A DNA stretch of 43,513 nt. Origin: Candidatus Methanomethylicaceae archaeon (lineage in GTDB: Archaea > Thermoproteota > Methanomethylicia > Methanomethylicales > Methanomethylicaceae). The DNA is taken from assembly GCA_015660995.1 (NCBI GenBank), contig JACTUC010000003.1, positions 94,525-138,037 of the forward strand, in the 5' to 3' direction. The notes below the pieces were generated by a model. It was given only the letters and a program-made list of their open reading frames with translations. It searched no databases and had not been told where the DNA came from. Positions 32,216 through 41,266 of the stretch are shown here, piece after piece. Numbering within the stretch: the stretch's first letter is position 1; every line of letters starts with the position of its first letter. A program made the translations under genes and the position numbers.

Positions 32216-33664
32216 TTATGCGGGGCAACTGTAGATCTTCTCCAAGCTGGTCCTGTGTATGGAGTTCATTGTGCAGAAGGGTATGATCTTGCCATCTGGA
32301 AATGCGTAGTGTATAGTGCAGCGTTGTACCCGTTCAAGGTCGAAGTTGTACGGATCCATGAAGTGCATGCAACCTATCAGAATGACCTTCTTCATGAAGT
32401 CGCCAAGTGAGCTGTAGTCCCCTTTGAGGAGTACCGACGATACGAGTTCCCTCATGAGACCGAATTTCACATGCCTTGCAGTGCCCGCCAGATACATCTT
32501 TGCCTTCAGGGTAGAGCCTTTAGAGGCGGCGTCGTATACCTTGTCCATTGCGGACATGAACTTGTCTACATCGGCGTATCTCGTGATTGGCACCAGCTTG
32601 TCGCCTTCCGGAAAAATGATTGTAGCCATGCCGCAATGCTGGTGATTAGTGAACTCCTGATACCGCTTCCCCTTGAGGGCGCCGACGGCTTTCGATATAG
32701 GCACAACAATCGGTATGGGGTAGAAGTCGGTGGTCTTTATCTGCCCGTTTGTCTGCGCTTCAGCGAGCTTGAGGAAGTCGGGGATGGTGATCCTCATCTC
32801 CCTCAACTTCTGCTTGTCGATCCTTCCGGCCATTGAAACTGGCTGGAAATTGACGCCCCTCACCACGTCGAAGTTCTTGGCTGCGAACCTGATTATATCG
32901 CCAACCTGGTCGTCGTTGACGCCCCTCACAAGAGTCGGGACGAGGACAACGCCAAGGATACCGGCAGCCCTGCAGTTATCGAGAGCTTTAAGCTTCGTGT
33001 CCAAGAGGTCCAGACCCCTCGCAGCGATGTACGGTCCTGGCGTCAAGCCATCGAACTGCAGGTAGAGCGTGCTGATGCCGGAGTCAATGAGTTTCTTGAG
33101 GAAGGCAGGATCCTTCGCAATCCTGATGCCGTTCGTATTGACCTCCACATGGTCAAAGCCGGCTTTCTTCGCCATGGCGATCAGCTCAGGGAGATCGTCC
33201 CTTACCGTCGGCTCGCCACCAGAGAACTGGAGCGAGTTGGGCGGGACTGGCAAGTTCTCGCGCAGGTTCTTCAGCATCCCCTGTATCTGGTCCTGGGTCG
33301 GCTCGTAGGTGTAGCCTGCGGTGGCCGCATTCGCGAAGCAGATCGGGCAACGGAGGTTGCACCTATTGGTGACGTCAATAATTGAGAGAACGGTGTGCGA
33401 CTTGTGCTGCGGGCATAAGCCGCAGTCATACGGGCACCCCTTTGCAGTCTGCGTTCTAGGATTGCTTATGCCATCTCCAATGCACTCGTACTGCTCTGCC
33501 CTCTTGAAGAGTTCATAGTCACTCCAGTAAACGTCATCAAACCTGCCATGCTCTTTGCAGGTCTTGCCAATGTAAACGACGCCGCCATCCTCATATATCT
33601 CGGCGTCAAGCACTTTCATGCATTCTGGGCACAGGCTTTTCGTCGTCTTCAGGGTCTGCATCAT
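32216..33664 (-). CDS. tes: Radical SAM protein, tetraether lipid synthase (Tes) family
   Basis: The 482-residue protein has an N-terminal Cys/His module (CPECMKV, CKEHGRF, then GCPYDCGLCPQHKSH near 78-92) and the radical SAM motif DVTNRCNLRCPICFANA (near 97-113), with SGGEPTVRDDLPEL following. This layout is that of Tes, which couples two diether chains into tetraether (GDGT-type) lipids; COG1964 relatives also exist. A Tes role fits a membrane-spanning-lipid archaeon. The start is ATG 33664 or 33661; GTG 33667 is also in frame. Divergent from a TrmB-type regulator. Confidence 0.8.
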   Translation of the reverse strand: MMQTLKTTKSLCPECMKVLDAEIYEDGGVVYIGKTCKEHGRFDDVYWSDYELFKRAEQYECIGDGISNPRTQTAKGCPYDCGLCPQHKSHTVLSIIDVTNRCNLRCPICFANAATAGYTYEPTQDQIQGMLKNLRENLPVPPNSLQFSGGEPTVRDDLPELIAMAKKAGFDHVEVNTNGIRIAKDPAFLKKLIDSGISTLYLQFDGLTPGPYIAARGLDLLDTKLKALDNCRAAGILGVVLVPTLVRGVNDDQVGDIIRFAAKNFDVVRGVNFQPVSMAGRIDKQKLREMRITIPDFLKLAEAQTNGQIKTTDFYPIPIVVPISKAVGALKGKRYQEFTNHQHCGMATIIFPEGDKLVPITRYADVDKFMSAMDKVYDAASKGSTLKAKMYLAGTARHVKFGLMRELVSSVLLKGDYSSLGDFMKKVILIGCMHFMDPYNFDLERVQRCTIHYAFPDGKIIPFCTMNSIHRTSLEKIYSCPA

Positions 33665-33728
33665 CACACCGACGCCTAATGAACACTCATTTATATTTGA
33701 ATGTTTTCATACAATTCATACGGTGTGA
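33664..33728. promoter_or_regulatory. Divergent promoter of tes and trmB-like gene with inverted repeat
   Basis: TCACACCG (33664-33671) and CGGTGTGA (33721-33728) are perfect inverted copies at the two ends of the spacer, each next to a start codon. Between them lies TTTATATTTG, a TATA-like element readable on both strands. The copies may be operator half-sites for the TrmB-like protein, or simply two equal GGTG ribosome-binding sites. Confidence 0.45.
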
Positions 33729-33731
33729 AGT

Positions 33732-34487
33732 TTGTCAGAATCTGCTGCCGTGGAGAAGTTGAAGGCGCTCGGCCTTACGGAGACAGAGGCTAGGCTGTAC
33801 ATTGCCCTGCTTAGGGGAAGTTCAGACGCCAAGAGGCTAAGCCAAAAAACGGGGGTGCCGTACTCCAAAATCCATACTGTGTTGTCCAAGCTGATCCGCA
33901 AGTCCCTAGTAATGGAGAAGACAGGAAGACCTGCAACCTATGAGGCTAAGGGAGCTGCGGAGGGGCTCGCGGAGTACAGGCGGTCAATGGTGGAGAGGCT
34001 CGACGCTGACCTCAAGAGTGCGGAAGCAACGTTACTCGAGACGGTTGCGGAAGGCGAATCTGAGAAGTCGGACATCTGGATAATAAAGAATCAGGAGGAC
34101 ATACTTAGGAAAGCCTACCAATCCCTTAACGGTGCCAAGAATGAGGTGAAGGTGGCTCTGCCGGTAGCGCCAGACTGGGCAATCCCAGTTCTTGTTCCGA
34201 TCGTGACGAGGCTCAGATCAGAGGAGGTCGCCCTCAAGCTACTTCTCTCCCATGACCTACAGGAGGGGAAGCTCGGGAAGCTAACAGCCCTCGCAGAGAT
34301 AAGGTTCAGGGACAAGATGTTCGGGGGCGGGATAATCGTGGACGACAGGGAAGCGCTCCTATTCATAGGGAGCGATGGCAGCTCGATCAACATGGCCATA
34401 TGGTCCAACAACGTCGGTCTCGTCCATGTATCCAGGACTTACTTTGACTACCTGTGGGGATCTGCGGTGGAGAGCCCAGTATCTTGA
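33732..34487 (+). CDS. TrmB-family transcription regulator
   Basis: The 251-residue protein has an N-terminal winged helix: LKALGLTETEARLYIALLRG (near 10-29) and RLSQKTGVPYSKIHTVLSKL (near 36-55), the TrmB pattern. It then has a helical linker (ADLKSAEATLLETVAEGE) and a C-terminal alpha/beta domain (near 110-250) for effector sensing. It lacks the long sugar-binding extension of large TrmB proteins. It starts with TTG and shares a 64-bp promoter region with tes, so control of tes and itself is the simplest guess. Confidence 0.85.
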   Translation: MSESAAVEKLKALGLTETEARLYIALLRGSSDAKRLSQKTGVPYSKIHTVLSKLIRKSLVMEKTGRPATYEAKGAAEGLAEYRRSMVERLDADLKSAEATLLETVAEGESEKSDIWIIKNQEDILRKAYQSLNGAKNEVKVALPVAPDWAIPVLVPIVTRLRSEEVALKLLLSHDLQEGKLGKLTALAEIRFRDKMFGGGIIVDDREALLFIGSDGSSINMAIWSNNVGLVHVSRTYFDYLWGSAVESPVS

Positions 34488-34600
34488 TTTTTTCATGAAA
34501 TATCGCTCTTGCACCATCTTTTCCCAGGGAGGATTCTTGAAAGAAAGGTATAATAACACCAATAGTTCTTTCAAAGTTATTGTTTTTGGAGGACAGTCCT

Positions 34601-35575
34601 ATGGCAAAAAATGGGAAAAGGATTCTAGTTGCCTTGGGAGGCAACGCAATAAAGCAAGCTCACGAAAAAGGCACAGCCGACGAGCAGTTCAAGAACGTGG
34701 CTATAACAGCAGAGCACATTGTGCACATGATAGAGAAGCTTGGCAATGAAGACAGGCTGATAATTACGCATGGCAACGGACCGCAGTCTGGCAATCTTGC
34801 CCTGCAGCAAGATCTAGCAAAGGCAGAGATACCGGCGCAGCCGCTGGACGTCGTTGGCGCCATGACTCAAGGGCAGATAGGATACATGTTCCAGAACACA
34901 ATGGAGAACATAATGAATGCCAAGGGAATGAAAACCCCAATTGTCTCCTTAGTGAACCAAGTACTAGTGGACAGGAAAGACCCAGAGTTTGTGGGCGAGA
35001 ATGCTTCTAAGCCAGTCGGTAACTTCCTTACCGAGGAGGAAGCCATGAAGATGAAAGCGGAGAAGGGCTGGATAGTAAAGAAGGTTAAGCCCACAGCCCC
35101 CAAGCCCTGGAGAAGAGTCGTCCCGTCCCCTGATCCGATAGCCAACGTTGAGGCGCAGGCCATAAAGATCCTTGTCAATGCGGGAGCCGTAGTCGTCGCT
35201 TCTGGTGGAGGAGGGATACCCGTCGTGAACGACAATGGCAAGCTAGTTGGCGTTGAGGCAGTAATCGACAAGGACCTTGCGGGCGAGAGGCTTGCAGAAG
35301 TTGTTGAGGCAGACACCTTCCTCGTACTTACCGACATCGAGAAGGCAAAGCTCAACTTTGGCAAGCCGGACGAGAAGGCCATTGACAGGATGACGGTCAC
35401 CGAAGCAAAGAAATACCTCGCAGAGGGGCACTTCCTGGCTGGCAGCATGGGACCAAAGGTCAAGGCATGTATTAGGTTCCTCGAGTGGGGAGGCCATGAG
35501 GCCATAATCACCTCGCTGGATAAGGCCGTAGATGCCCTAGAGGGAAGGACTGGCACAAGGATAGTGAAGGGTTAA
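34601..35575 (+). CDS. arcC: Carbamate kinase
   Basis: Carbamate kinase transfers phosphate between carbamoyl phosphate and ADP. From ATG 34601, with TTTTGGAGGACAG as a good ribosome-binding site, the product has 324 residues. Motifs of the amino-acid-kinase fold: RILVALGGNAIKQAHEKG (6-23), ITHGNGPQSGNLALQQ (near 54-69), VVASGGGGIPVVN (near 205-217) and VIDKDLAGERLAE (near 228). No arginine deiminase or ornithine transcarbamylase is nearby, so the carbamoyl-phosphate source is unclear. Confidence 0.95.
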   Translation: MAKNGKRILVALGGNAIKQAHEKGTADEQFKNVAITAEHIVHMIEKLGNEDRLIITHGNGPQSGNLALQQDLAKAEIPAQPLDVVGAMTQGQIGYMFQNTMENIMNAKGMKTPIVSLVNQVLVDRKDPEFVGENASKPVGNFLTEEEAMKMKAEKGWIVKKVKPTAPKPWRRVVPSPDPIANVEAQAIKILVNAGAVVVASGGGGIPVVNDNGKLVGVEAVIDKDLAGERLAEVVEADTFLVLTDIEKAKLNFGKPDEKAIDRMTVTEAKKYLAEGHFLAGSMGPKVKACIRFLEWGGHEAIITSLDKAVDALEGRTGTRIVKG

Positions 35576-35733
35576 ACCTTCACCTTTTTTCCATTTCCTT
35601 ATGTTAAGTTTTGGGCTCTGTTCTGATGTCACTCTTCATCCTTAGTAAATCCGTAATACCAGCATTCATCATAGCCCACTAACACTTCGCTTTGAGTTTT
35701 AATAAATTTGACGATTTTGTTAATCGCTATCGG

Positions 35734-38421
35734 TCAAGCATACTTCTCTATTGCTTTTGAGTAACGCTTGTAGAACCATCTTTTCATCAGTTCCACAAGG
35801 AACAAGTAGATGACTATGAAGCCTAGTAGGATGAGATAGAAACTTAGCGGCAGCAGTATCATTTGGAACCATTTGCCTATCAGCGTGAAGGGAATCAAGA
35901 TAGCTAATGCAACCACCACTAAGCTGCTCAGGACCAAAGGCTTGCTCGGCCTGCTCTTCCAGAATGGCGTCTTCCTCGTCCTTATGACGAATATCACGAG
36001 AGTCTGTGTACAGAGCGACTCCGTGAACCATGCAGTCTGGAAGAGGGGGGGGTTGTTCCATGCGTTGAATATGAATAGCATTATGAAGAATGTGGCGAAG
36101 TCGAAGATCGAGCTGATTGGGCCGAAAAGGATCATGAAGCGCCTTATATAGGATATGTCCAGCCGTTTCGGCTTCTCAACGTACTCCTTGTCTACGTTGT
36201 CAGTCGTTATCGAAAGCTCGGACAGATCGTAAAGGAAGTTGTTCAGAAGGATCTGGATAGGAAGCATCGGAAGGAATGGCAGGAATAATGATGCACCAGC
36301 TGCACTGAACATGTTCCCGAAGTTGGAGCTGATTGCCATCAGGACATACTTCATCGTATTGCCAAAGGTCTTCCGCCCCTCAATTACACCCTCCCCAAGG
36401 ACCGAGAGGTCTTTCTGAAGCAGGATGATGTCTGCAGATTCCTTCGCAACATCGACCGCATTGTTGACAGAGATGCTCACGTCAGCGACCTTCATGGAGG
36501 GTGCATCGTTGATGCCGTCGCCGAGGAAGCCCACAACATGCTTATTGCTTTTGAGTGCGTTTATGATCCTATTCTTCTGGGCGGGGTTCACCCTCGCAAA
36601 GATATTGGCAGATTCCACCACCCTGGCCAATGCATCATCATTCATTTGAAAGATCTGCTCCCCGAGAACGACTCCCTTCACCTCAAAGCCGAGCTGCTGA
36701 CATACGTTCCTTGTTACCAGCTCGTTGTCGCCCGTGATTATCTTCATCTCTATGCCAGTGCTCTTCAGGAATTGGAGTGACTGCTTTGCAGTCTCCTTGG
36801 GAGGGTCTATGAACGCGACGAAGCCCAGGAAGACCATGTCTATTTCATCGCTAACCTTGTAAAGTGGCTTGGCTTCCTTGAGCTTCCTATATGATATTCC
36901 CAAGACTCTGAAACCCTGCTCGCTCAGCTCGAGATACTTCTGGTGGATCTTTTTTATTACCTCAGCATCCAAATCGAGGATCTGCCCGTCGTGATCATAA
37001 TACGTGCAGACCTTGCTGATCTCTTCGGGAGCGCCCTTCGTAATAAAGAACCTCTCACCCTGTCTGTCCACAACAACAGAGACGCGCTTCCTAGTGAAGT
37101 CGAATGGAACCTCGTCGACCTTCTTGTACTCGGAAACGTCAAGCGTGCCGAATCCTAGGATCGCCTCGTCAAGAGGACTCTTGAGACCTGTCTGGTGGTA
37201 GCTATTGAGGTAGGAGTACAGTAGGACCTTCTGGCTGTCGTTGCCGTCCATGTCAATGTGGAGGATTAGAGAGACCTTGTTCTCGGTGAGAGTCCCGGTC
37301 TTGTCCGTGCAGAGCAAATCCATGTTGCCGAAGTTCTGGATTGATGACAGGCGCTTGACTATGACCTTCTTCTTGGACATGGCCTCGGCACCCCTGGAGA
37401 GATTGACCGTGAGTATCATCGGAAGGAGCTCGGGAGTCAAGCCTACTGCTAAGGCCACAGCGAAGAGCAATGACTCAAGGATACTGCGCTGGTAAAGGGC
37501 GAGCACGGCGAACACAACTACAACGAGCAGAAATGTCACCTCCATGAGCAGTAAACCGAACCTTTTGAGCCCACGCTCAAACTCCGTAGCAGGACCACTT
37601 TGGGTGATGCTCTTGGCGATCTTCCCATACTCGGTCGAACTGCCCGTCTTTACAACTACTGCTGATGCAGACCCGCTAACTATGGATGTGCCCATGAAGA
37701 GGTAATCTGTCCATTCCGTCACCGCAGGAACATCTACCCCTTTTAGGGGAGCAGCAGTCTTCTCCACGGGGAAGGATTCGCCGGTCAATGAAGACTGATC
37801 AACGAAGAAATCTTTGGCCATGAGTACCCTGGCATCAGCAGGAATTAGGTCTCCGCCAACGAGGAAGATTATGTCCCCCGGCACAACTTCTGAGAGCTTA
37901 ATCTCCTGCTTGGTGCCGTCCCTCAGCACAGTTGCTGTTGTGGTTACCCGCTCTTTAAGCGCTTCCGCAGCATTCTCTGCCTTCGTCTCTTGATAGAAGG
38001 TGAGGACGATGCTCAGCGAGACGATCGCATAGATTATGACGGTGGCGTTAAAATCGCCGAGGAAGCCAGCAATCGTGCCAGCAAAAAGGAGTATTAGTAT
38101 AAGCGGGTTGAGAAGTTGCGCGAGAAGGCGCTTGACTCTCCTTCCCCTTTCGCGCTTCACTATCTCATTTGGGCCATAGATCTCGAGGGCCTTTTTAGAA
38201 GTCTCGCATGTCAGGCCAGAAACCGAGGTGTTCAGTTTGGAGAGGAGCTCGTCTGTAGGAAGTTGTAGCAGTTCTTCGTTGCTTAAGCATTGCGATCTCC
38301 CGTTTGATTCGCTCTTACTGCGATCCTTCGAAGGTTGGGACATCGGCTCAATCCGACCTATTGCTGGGTGTTTCCTTGCACATTTCAGAATGAAGGCGTG
38401 GAGGAAGGGTCTTATACGCAT
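35734..38421 (-). CDS. mgtA: MgtA-type magnesium-transporting P-type ATPase
   Basis: The 895-residue protein is a type IIIB P-type ATPase. TGES (actuator, near 218), the phosphorylation site LLCTDKTGTLTENKV (near 371-385), and GDGINDAPSMKVADVSI (hinge, near 635-651) are present, with about ten membrane segments. It imports Mg2+ (or related divalent ions) at the cytoplasmic membrane. The first ATG is used here because a TATA-like TTTAAAG lies about 28 bp before it; ATG 38343 (MSQPSKDRSKS) is an alternative nearer to the usual family start. No Mg2+-sensing leader is evident. Confidence 0.93.
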   Translation of the reverse strand: MRIRPFLHAFILKCARKHPAIGRIEPMSQPSKDRSKSESNGRSQCLSNEELLQLPTDELLSKLNTSVSGLTCETSKKALEIYGPNEIVKRERGRRVKRLLAQLLNPLILILLFAGTIAGFLGDFNATVIIYAIVSLSIVLTFYQETKAENAAEALKERVTTTATVLRDGTKQEIKLSEVVPGDIIFLVGGDLIPADARVLMAKDFFVDQSSLTGESFPVEKTAAPLKGVDVPAVTEWTDYLFMGTSIVSGSASAVVVKTGSSTEYGKIAKSITQSGPATEFERGLKRFGLLLMEVTFLLVVVVFAVLALYQRSILESLLFAVALAVGLTPELLPMILTVNLSRGAEAMSKKKVIVKRLSSIQNFGNMDLLCTDKTGTLTENKVSLILHIDMDGNDSQKVLLYSYLNSYHQTGLKSPLDEAILGFGTLDVSEYKKVDEVPFDFTRKRVSVVVDRQGERFFITKGAPEEISKVCTYYDHDGQILDLDAEVIKKIHQKYLELSEQGFRVLGISYRKLKEAKPLYKVSDEIDMVFLGFVAFIDPPKETAKQSLQFLKSTGIEMKIITGDNELVTRNVCQQLGFEVKGVVLGEQIFQMNDDALARVVESANIFARVNPAQKNRIINALKSNKHVVGFLGDGINDAPSMKVADVSISVNNAVDVAKESADIILLQKDLSVLGEGVIEGRKTFGNTMKYVLMAISSNFGNMFSAAGASLFLPFLPMLPIQILLNNFLYDLSELSITTDNVDKEYVEKPKRLDISYIRRFMILFGPISSIFDFATFFIMLFIFNAWNNPPLFQTAWFTESLCTQTLVIFVIRTRKTPFWKSRPSKPLVLSSLVVVALAILIPFTLIGKWFQMILLPLSFYLILLGFIVIYLFLVELMKRWFYKRYSKAIEKYA

Positions 38422-38458
38422 TTCGCACTAGGAAGTAAAGCAAACTTTAAAAAAGCAG

Positions 38459-38473
38459 GATTATTTTATAATC
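38459..38473. promoter_or_regulatory. Palindrome between mgtA and the integrase gene
   Basis: GATTATTTTATAATC is a perfect palindrome around TTT. It lies about 40 bp before a TATA-like CTTTTTATAG that precedes the integrase start by 25 bp. It could be a control site or the edge of the inserted region. Confidence 0.3.
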
Positions 38474-38528
38474 ATATCGTTAAAGTGTAGCATAACTTTT
38501 TATAGATAAAACCATAAAATATTGAAGT

Positions 38529-39845
38529 ATGCGGAGCAAAAAGGACCCGGTTAATTGGGAAGATCCAGTTGTCAAACGCTGGATAGGCGGCATCACAAGG
38601 GCAAGCACCCAGAGTTATTACAAATCAGCTTTCAGAATCTATATCAGCTTCACGGGGAAAACGCCATCAAAACTCATTGATGAGGCCCTTAAGGACTCAA
38701 AGAGGGAGCCCAGGAAAAAGCAGGACGTGGTTATGAGGAGCCTTGTCGATTTTTACAACTGGCTCAAGACCGAGTACAATGTGAGGAGCAGGGGGAAAGG
38801 GGAGCACGTTGTCGTGGGAAAAGGGGTCAGCGACAAGGTAGCCGGGACCTATGCAAATGTTGTAAGGTCATTCTATGACACCTTCGGGATTTCTGTCAAG
38901 ATGAAGGGTCGCCATGCGCTCCCCAGGGGGAGAGTCACCAATAAGAGAATCAGGATCAACGCAGAGCAGGTCCGGCAGCTTGCGGACCATACGCGCACTC
39001 CTCGTGATAAGGCCATAATCCTCACCCTCTTCCAATCGGGCATGGATGTCAGCACGCTCTGTTCGCTGAAGTATGGCGATATTGCAGCTGGTTTGAAGGC
39101 TGACGATCTGCCCTTGAGGCTGGACCTTTACAGGCCAAAGACCTGCGTCGAATATTTCACCTTCTTGGGGAAGGATGCGGTCGAAGCGATCAAGACCTAC
39201 CTGAAGGATTGCGAATCCAGAGGGATAAAGCTCACAAAGGATACAGCACTCTTCCTCACCGAACGAGGGAGGGAGCCCATTGAAACGCATAACGTACAGA
39301 ATATGCTGAGGGATGCGGCAATAAAGGCAGGGTTTATTTCAAAAGAAGAGAGTGGAAACCCCAGGTTCTTTAACCCCTATGGACCGCACGCACTCAGGGA
39401 ATCATTCGGTTCGCTTATGATAAACTCGGGGGTCCCGGATACGATAGTCGATTTCTGGCTGGGCCACAGCATAGGCCAGATGGCGGAGGCTTACAAAGGG
39501 ATCCAGGCTGAGAGCGTCAAGAAGATGTTTACAGAGAGAGAACATCTTCTAAGTCCCTTCGCTGCGATGTCAAACGGCGAACTCCAAAAGAAGGTTGATG
39601 TTATTGTTAGTGAGAAGAGCAAGACGCTGAACGAAGGGATGGCCACTTTAGCGCTGAAAAATGCAGATTTGGAGAACAGATTGACAGCCATGATAGCAGA
39701 AAACGCTTCGCTGAAGAGCCAGTTCGAGGATGTGCGGCAAGAGGTCAGTGAGCTGACTATAAACTTCAAGGAGATTCAGCGTTTAGTCGCTGCGAAGATA
39801 AAAGAAGTCTCAAACGAAGACAATGAAATGCTGAAGAAGTCATAA
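38529..39845 (+). CDS. Tyrosine recombinase/integrase with C-terminal coiled coil
   Basis: The 438-residue protein has an N-terminal SAM-like DNA-binding domain (residues 10-140) and a catalytic domain with PHALRESFGSLMINSG (HxxR, near 286), DFWLGHS (near 306) and the tyrosine in AEAYKG (near 317). Where the first catalytic Arg normally stands (GLRxSEL), it reads SGMDVSTLCSLKYGD (near 172-186), so this Arg is missing or moved. About 100 C-terminal residues form a long coiled coil (KNADLENRLTAMIAENASL). It probably catalyses integration or excision. Confidence 0.85.
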   Translation: MRSKKDPVNWEDPVVKRWIGGITRASTQSYYKSAFRIYISFTGKTPSKLIDEALKDSKREPRKKQDVVMRSLVDFYNWLKTEYNVRSRGKGEHVVVGKGVSDKVAGTYANVVRSFYDTFGISVKMKGRHALPRGRVTNKRIRINAEQVRQLADHTRTPRDKAIILTLFQSGMDVSTLCSLKYGDIAAGLKADDLPLRLDLYRPKTCVEYFTFLGKDAVEAIKTYLKDCESRGIKLTKDTALFLTERGREPIETHNVQNMLRDAAIKAGFISKEESGNPRFFNPYGPHALRESFGSLMINSGVPDTIVDFWLGHSIGQMAEAYKGIQAESVKKMFTEREHLLSPFAAMSNGELQKKVDVIVSEKSKTLNEGMATLALKNADLENRLTAMIAENASLKSQFEDVRQEVSELTINFKEIQRLVAAKIKEVSNEDNEMLKKS

Positions 39846-39912
39846 AGATTGAAGCAAAAATAATAGGCTGCTTTCTGCCCCAGAAAAATAGGAGTCGTTT
39901 AGACACACAGAT

Positions 39913-40779
39913 TTAAAGTATAGATAATTGAGAAGAAATAAGTTGCTGTAGCTCAAAGGCTTCTCTTTGAAGCTTATTCATTGTTTCATTGCTTTCACGA
40001 CATACCAATTGTAGAAATTCTATTCGCTTCATTATTCCGTTGTGTATCCATTTTTGCTCAGCGGGGCTTAGAGACAGTATGCTGTTACGTTTTTCTTGGG
40101 ATAGTAAAATATAGACCTCGATTGAAAGGTTCAGAATTAATTCATCGAACTCTTCTTGCCAAAACCCCTTGTCATTTAAGGCGAAAGAAGGGATCTGTGA
40201 GTTGAAGATAAGCTGTCGCACTTTTGCCAGCTTATCTTCCTCTTTCTTGGCCCTCTTCTTGGGATTTATCCCAAAATCTTTATCAGAATGCCTATAAAGT
40301 GGATCTTTGAAGATAGTTTTCCCACGTATTAATTTGGAAAGTGGGAGGGGTAATGCGACAGAGAAATATGCTGAAAAGTCGCTAGCGCCGATGAATGCGC
40401 TTAACAGTTTGCGAAATAGAGGATCGTAGTAAGAAGCACTCCATAAAAAGCACTGGTCATTGAGAGTAGCATCATTGGCGAAGATTGCCAATTTGTGGCA
40501 GAGCAACATTCCATATGTGGTCAATCTATAAGCCTTCGTTTCCCTGTCGCCTGGCAATTGCCATGTCTCGATGATCTTCCATTTTTTGAACATATCGACA
40601 TACTTTTCTGTTGAAGATCGTGGCCAACTTGTTATGAAATGAGTCCCTAAAGAATAAACGGAGTTTGGCTTTCCATCTTCTTCAGGCATGACTTCACGAT
40701 AGGCAATTCTCGTGAGCACTTGCAATAATCGGCTGTTTATTTCTGCCTTCTTTTTCCTACCAACGCCTTCATCCCCCAT
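39913..40779 (-). CDS. Unknown protein in the mobile region, possible winged helix
   Basis: The start at ATG 40779 has GGTGG 6 nt upstream; the frame extends 4 codons further to TTG. The 288-residue product begins MGDEGVGRKKKAEINSRLL. Residues 60-110 (KYVDMFKKWKIIETWQLPG, then TKAYRLTTYGMLLCHKLAIF) look like a winged-helix DNA-binding segment. The rest is helical, with a basic stretch near 175-190 and a coiled-coil end. I recognise no family. AT-rich codon use suggests foreign origin. Confidence 0.65.
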   Translation of the reverse strand: MGDEGVGRKKKAEINSRLLQVLTRIAYREVMPEEDGKPNSVYSLGTHFITSWPRSSTEKYVDMFKKWKIIETWQLPGDRETKAYRLTTYGMLLCHKLAIFANDATLNDQCFLWSASYYDPLFRKLLSAFIGASDFSAYFSVALPLPLSKLIRGKTIFKDPLYRHSDKDFGINPKKRAKKEEDKLAKVRQLIFNSQIPSFALNDKGFWQEEFDELILNLSIEVYILLSQEKRNSILSLSPAEQKWIHNGIMKRIEFLQLVCRESNETMNKLQREAFELQQLISSQLSIL

Positions 40780-40880
40780 AAATTCCACCAAGTCGTTTTA
40801 TGAACCTACTCATTTTCCTTGCAGAAATGACCACTTCGCTGATTTAAAAAGGGTTACTGTCGATTCACTAGGGTTGACAG

Positions 40881-41024
40881 ATGGCTGGTGAAAAAAGTCT
40901 TCAAAGAAGACTCCTGAGGAGTATTGACCTCGAATTTCTGTTAGAACTTCAGAGCCAGCTAGCAACTTTTCAGGATAATCTAGAGAAGCTGCAGCGAAAC
41001 CTGAAGGAGAAGGAGGAATCATGA
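40881..41024 (+). CDS. 47-residue coiled-coil small protein
   Basis: From ATG 40881 the product is 47 residues: MAGEKSLQRRLLRSID at the start, then an amphipathic helix (LELQSQLATFQDNLEKLQ) with a heptad pattern. Its stop overlaps the following ATG (ATGATG). It may dimerise; function unknown. The upstream ribosome-binding site is weak. Confidence 0.45.
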   Translation: MAGEKSLQRRLLRSIDLEFLLELQSQLATFQDNLEKLQRNLKEKEES

Positions 41025-41263
41025 TGGGTTTCGGATTGAACTCATTTTCCTCCTTTCGAAGGGTTTATAGTTTAAGTATGATGCGCTCTGCCTTGCAGAA
41101 TCATACCACTGCCGATTTCTTAATAGGTTTTTGTGGTGATGAAAAACATGCCGACAACTCAAGGCCACCTGTTGAGGCGCCCTTTAGTTCTCGGCAGTTC
41201 CTCTCATTATTTATTTTTCAGCATATATCAGCCGCAGGTCCAGCTTTTGAACCAGGGGGGTAA
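41021..41263 (+). CDS. Possible 80-residue ORF ahead of the transposase
   Basis: The start ATGATG has a strong AAGGAGG ribosome-binding site 5-6 nt upstream and overlaps the previous stop. The stop is 3 nt before the transposase start. The product (MMGFGLNSFSSFRRVYSLS...) has no recognisable domain and an unusual composition rich in Ser and Phe, so it may be chance. Good translation signals are the only support. Confidence 0.35.
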   Translation: MMGFGLNSFSSFRRVYSLSMMRSALQNHTTADFLIGFCGDEKHADNSRPPVEAPFSSRQFLSLFIFQHISAAGPAFEPGG

Positions 41264-41266
41264 TAT

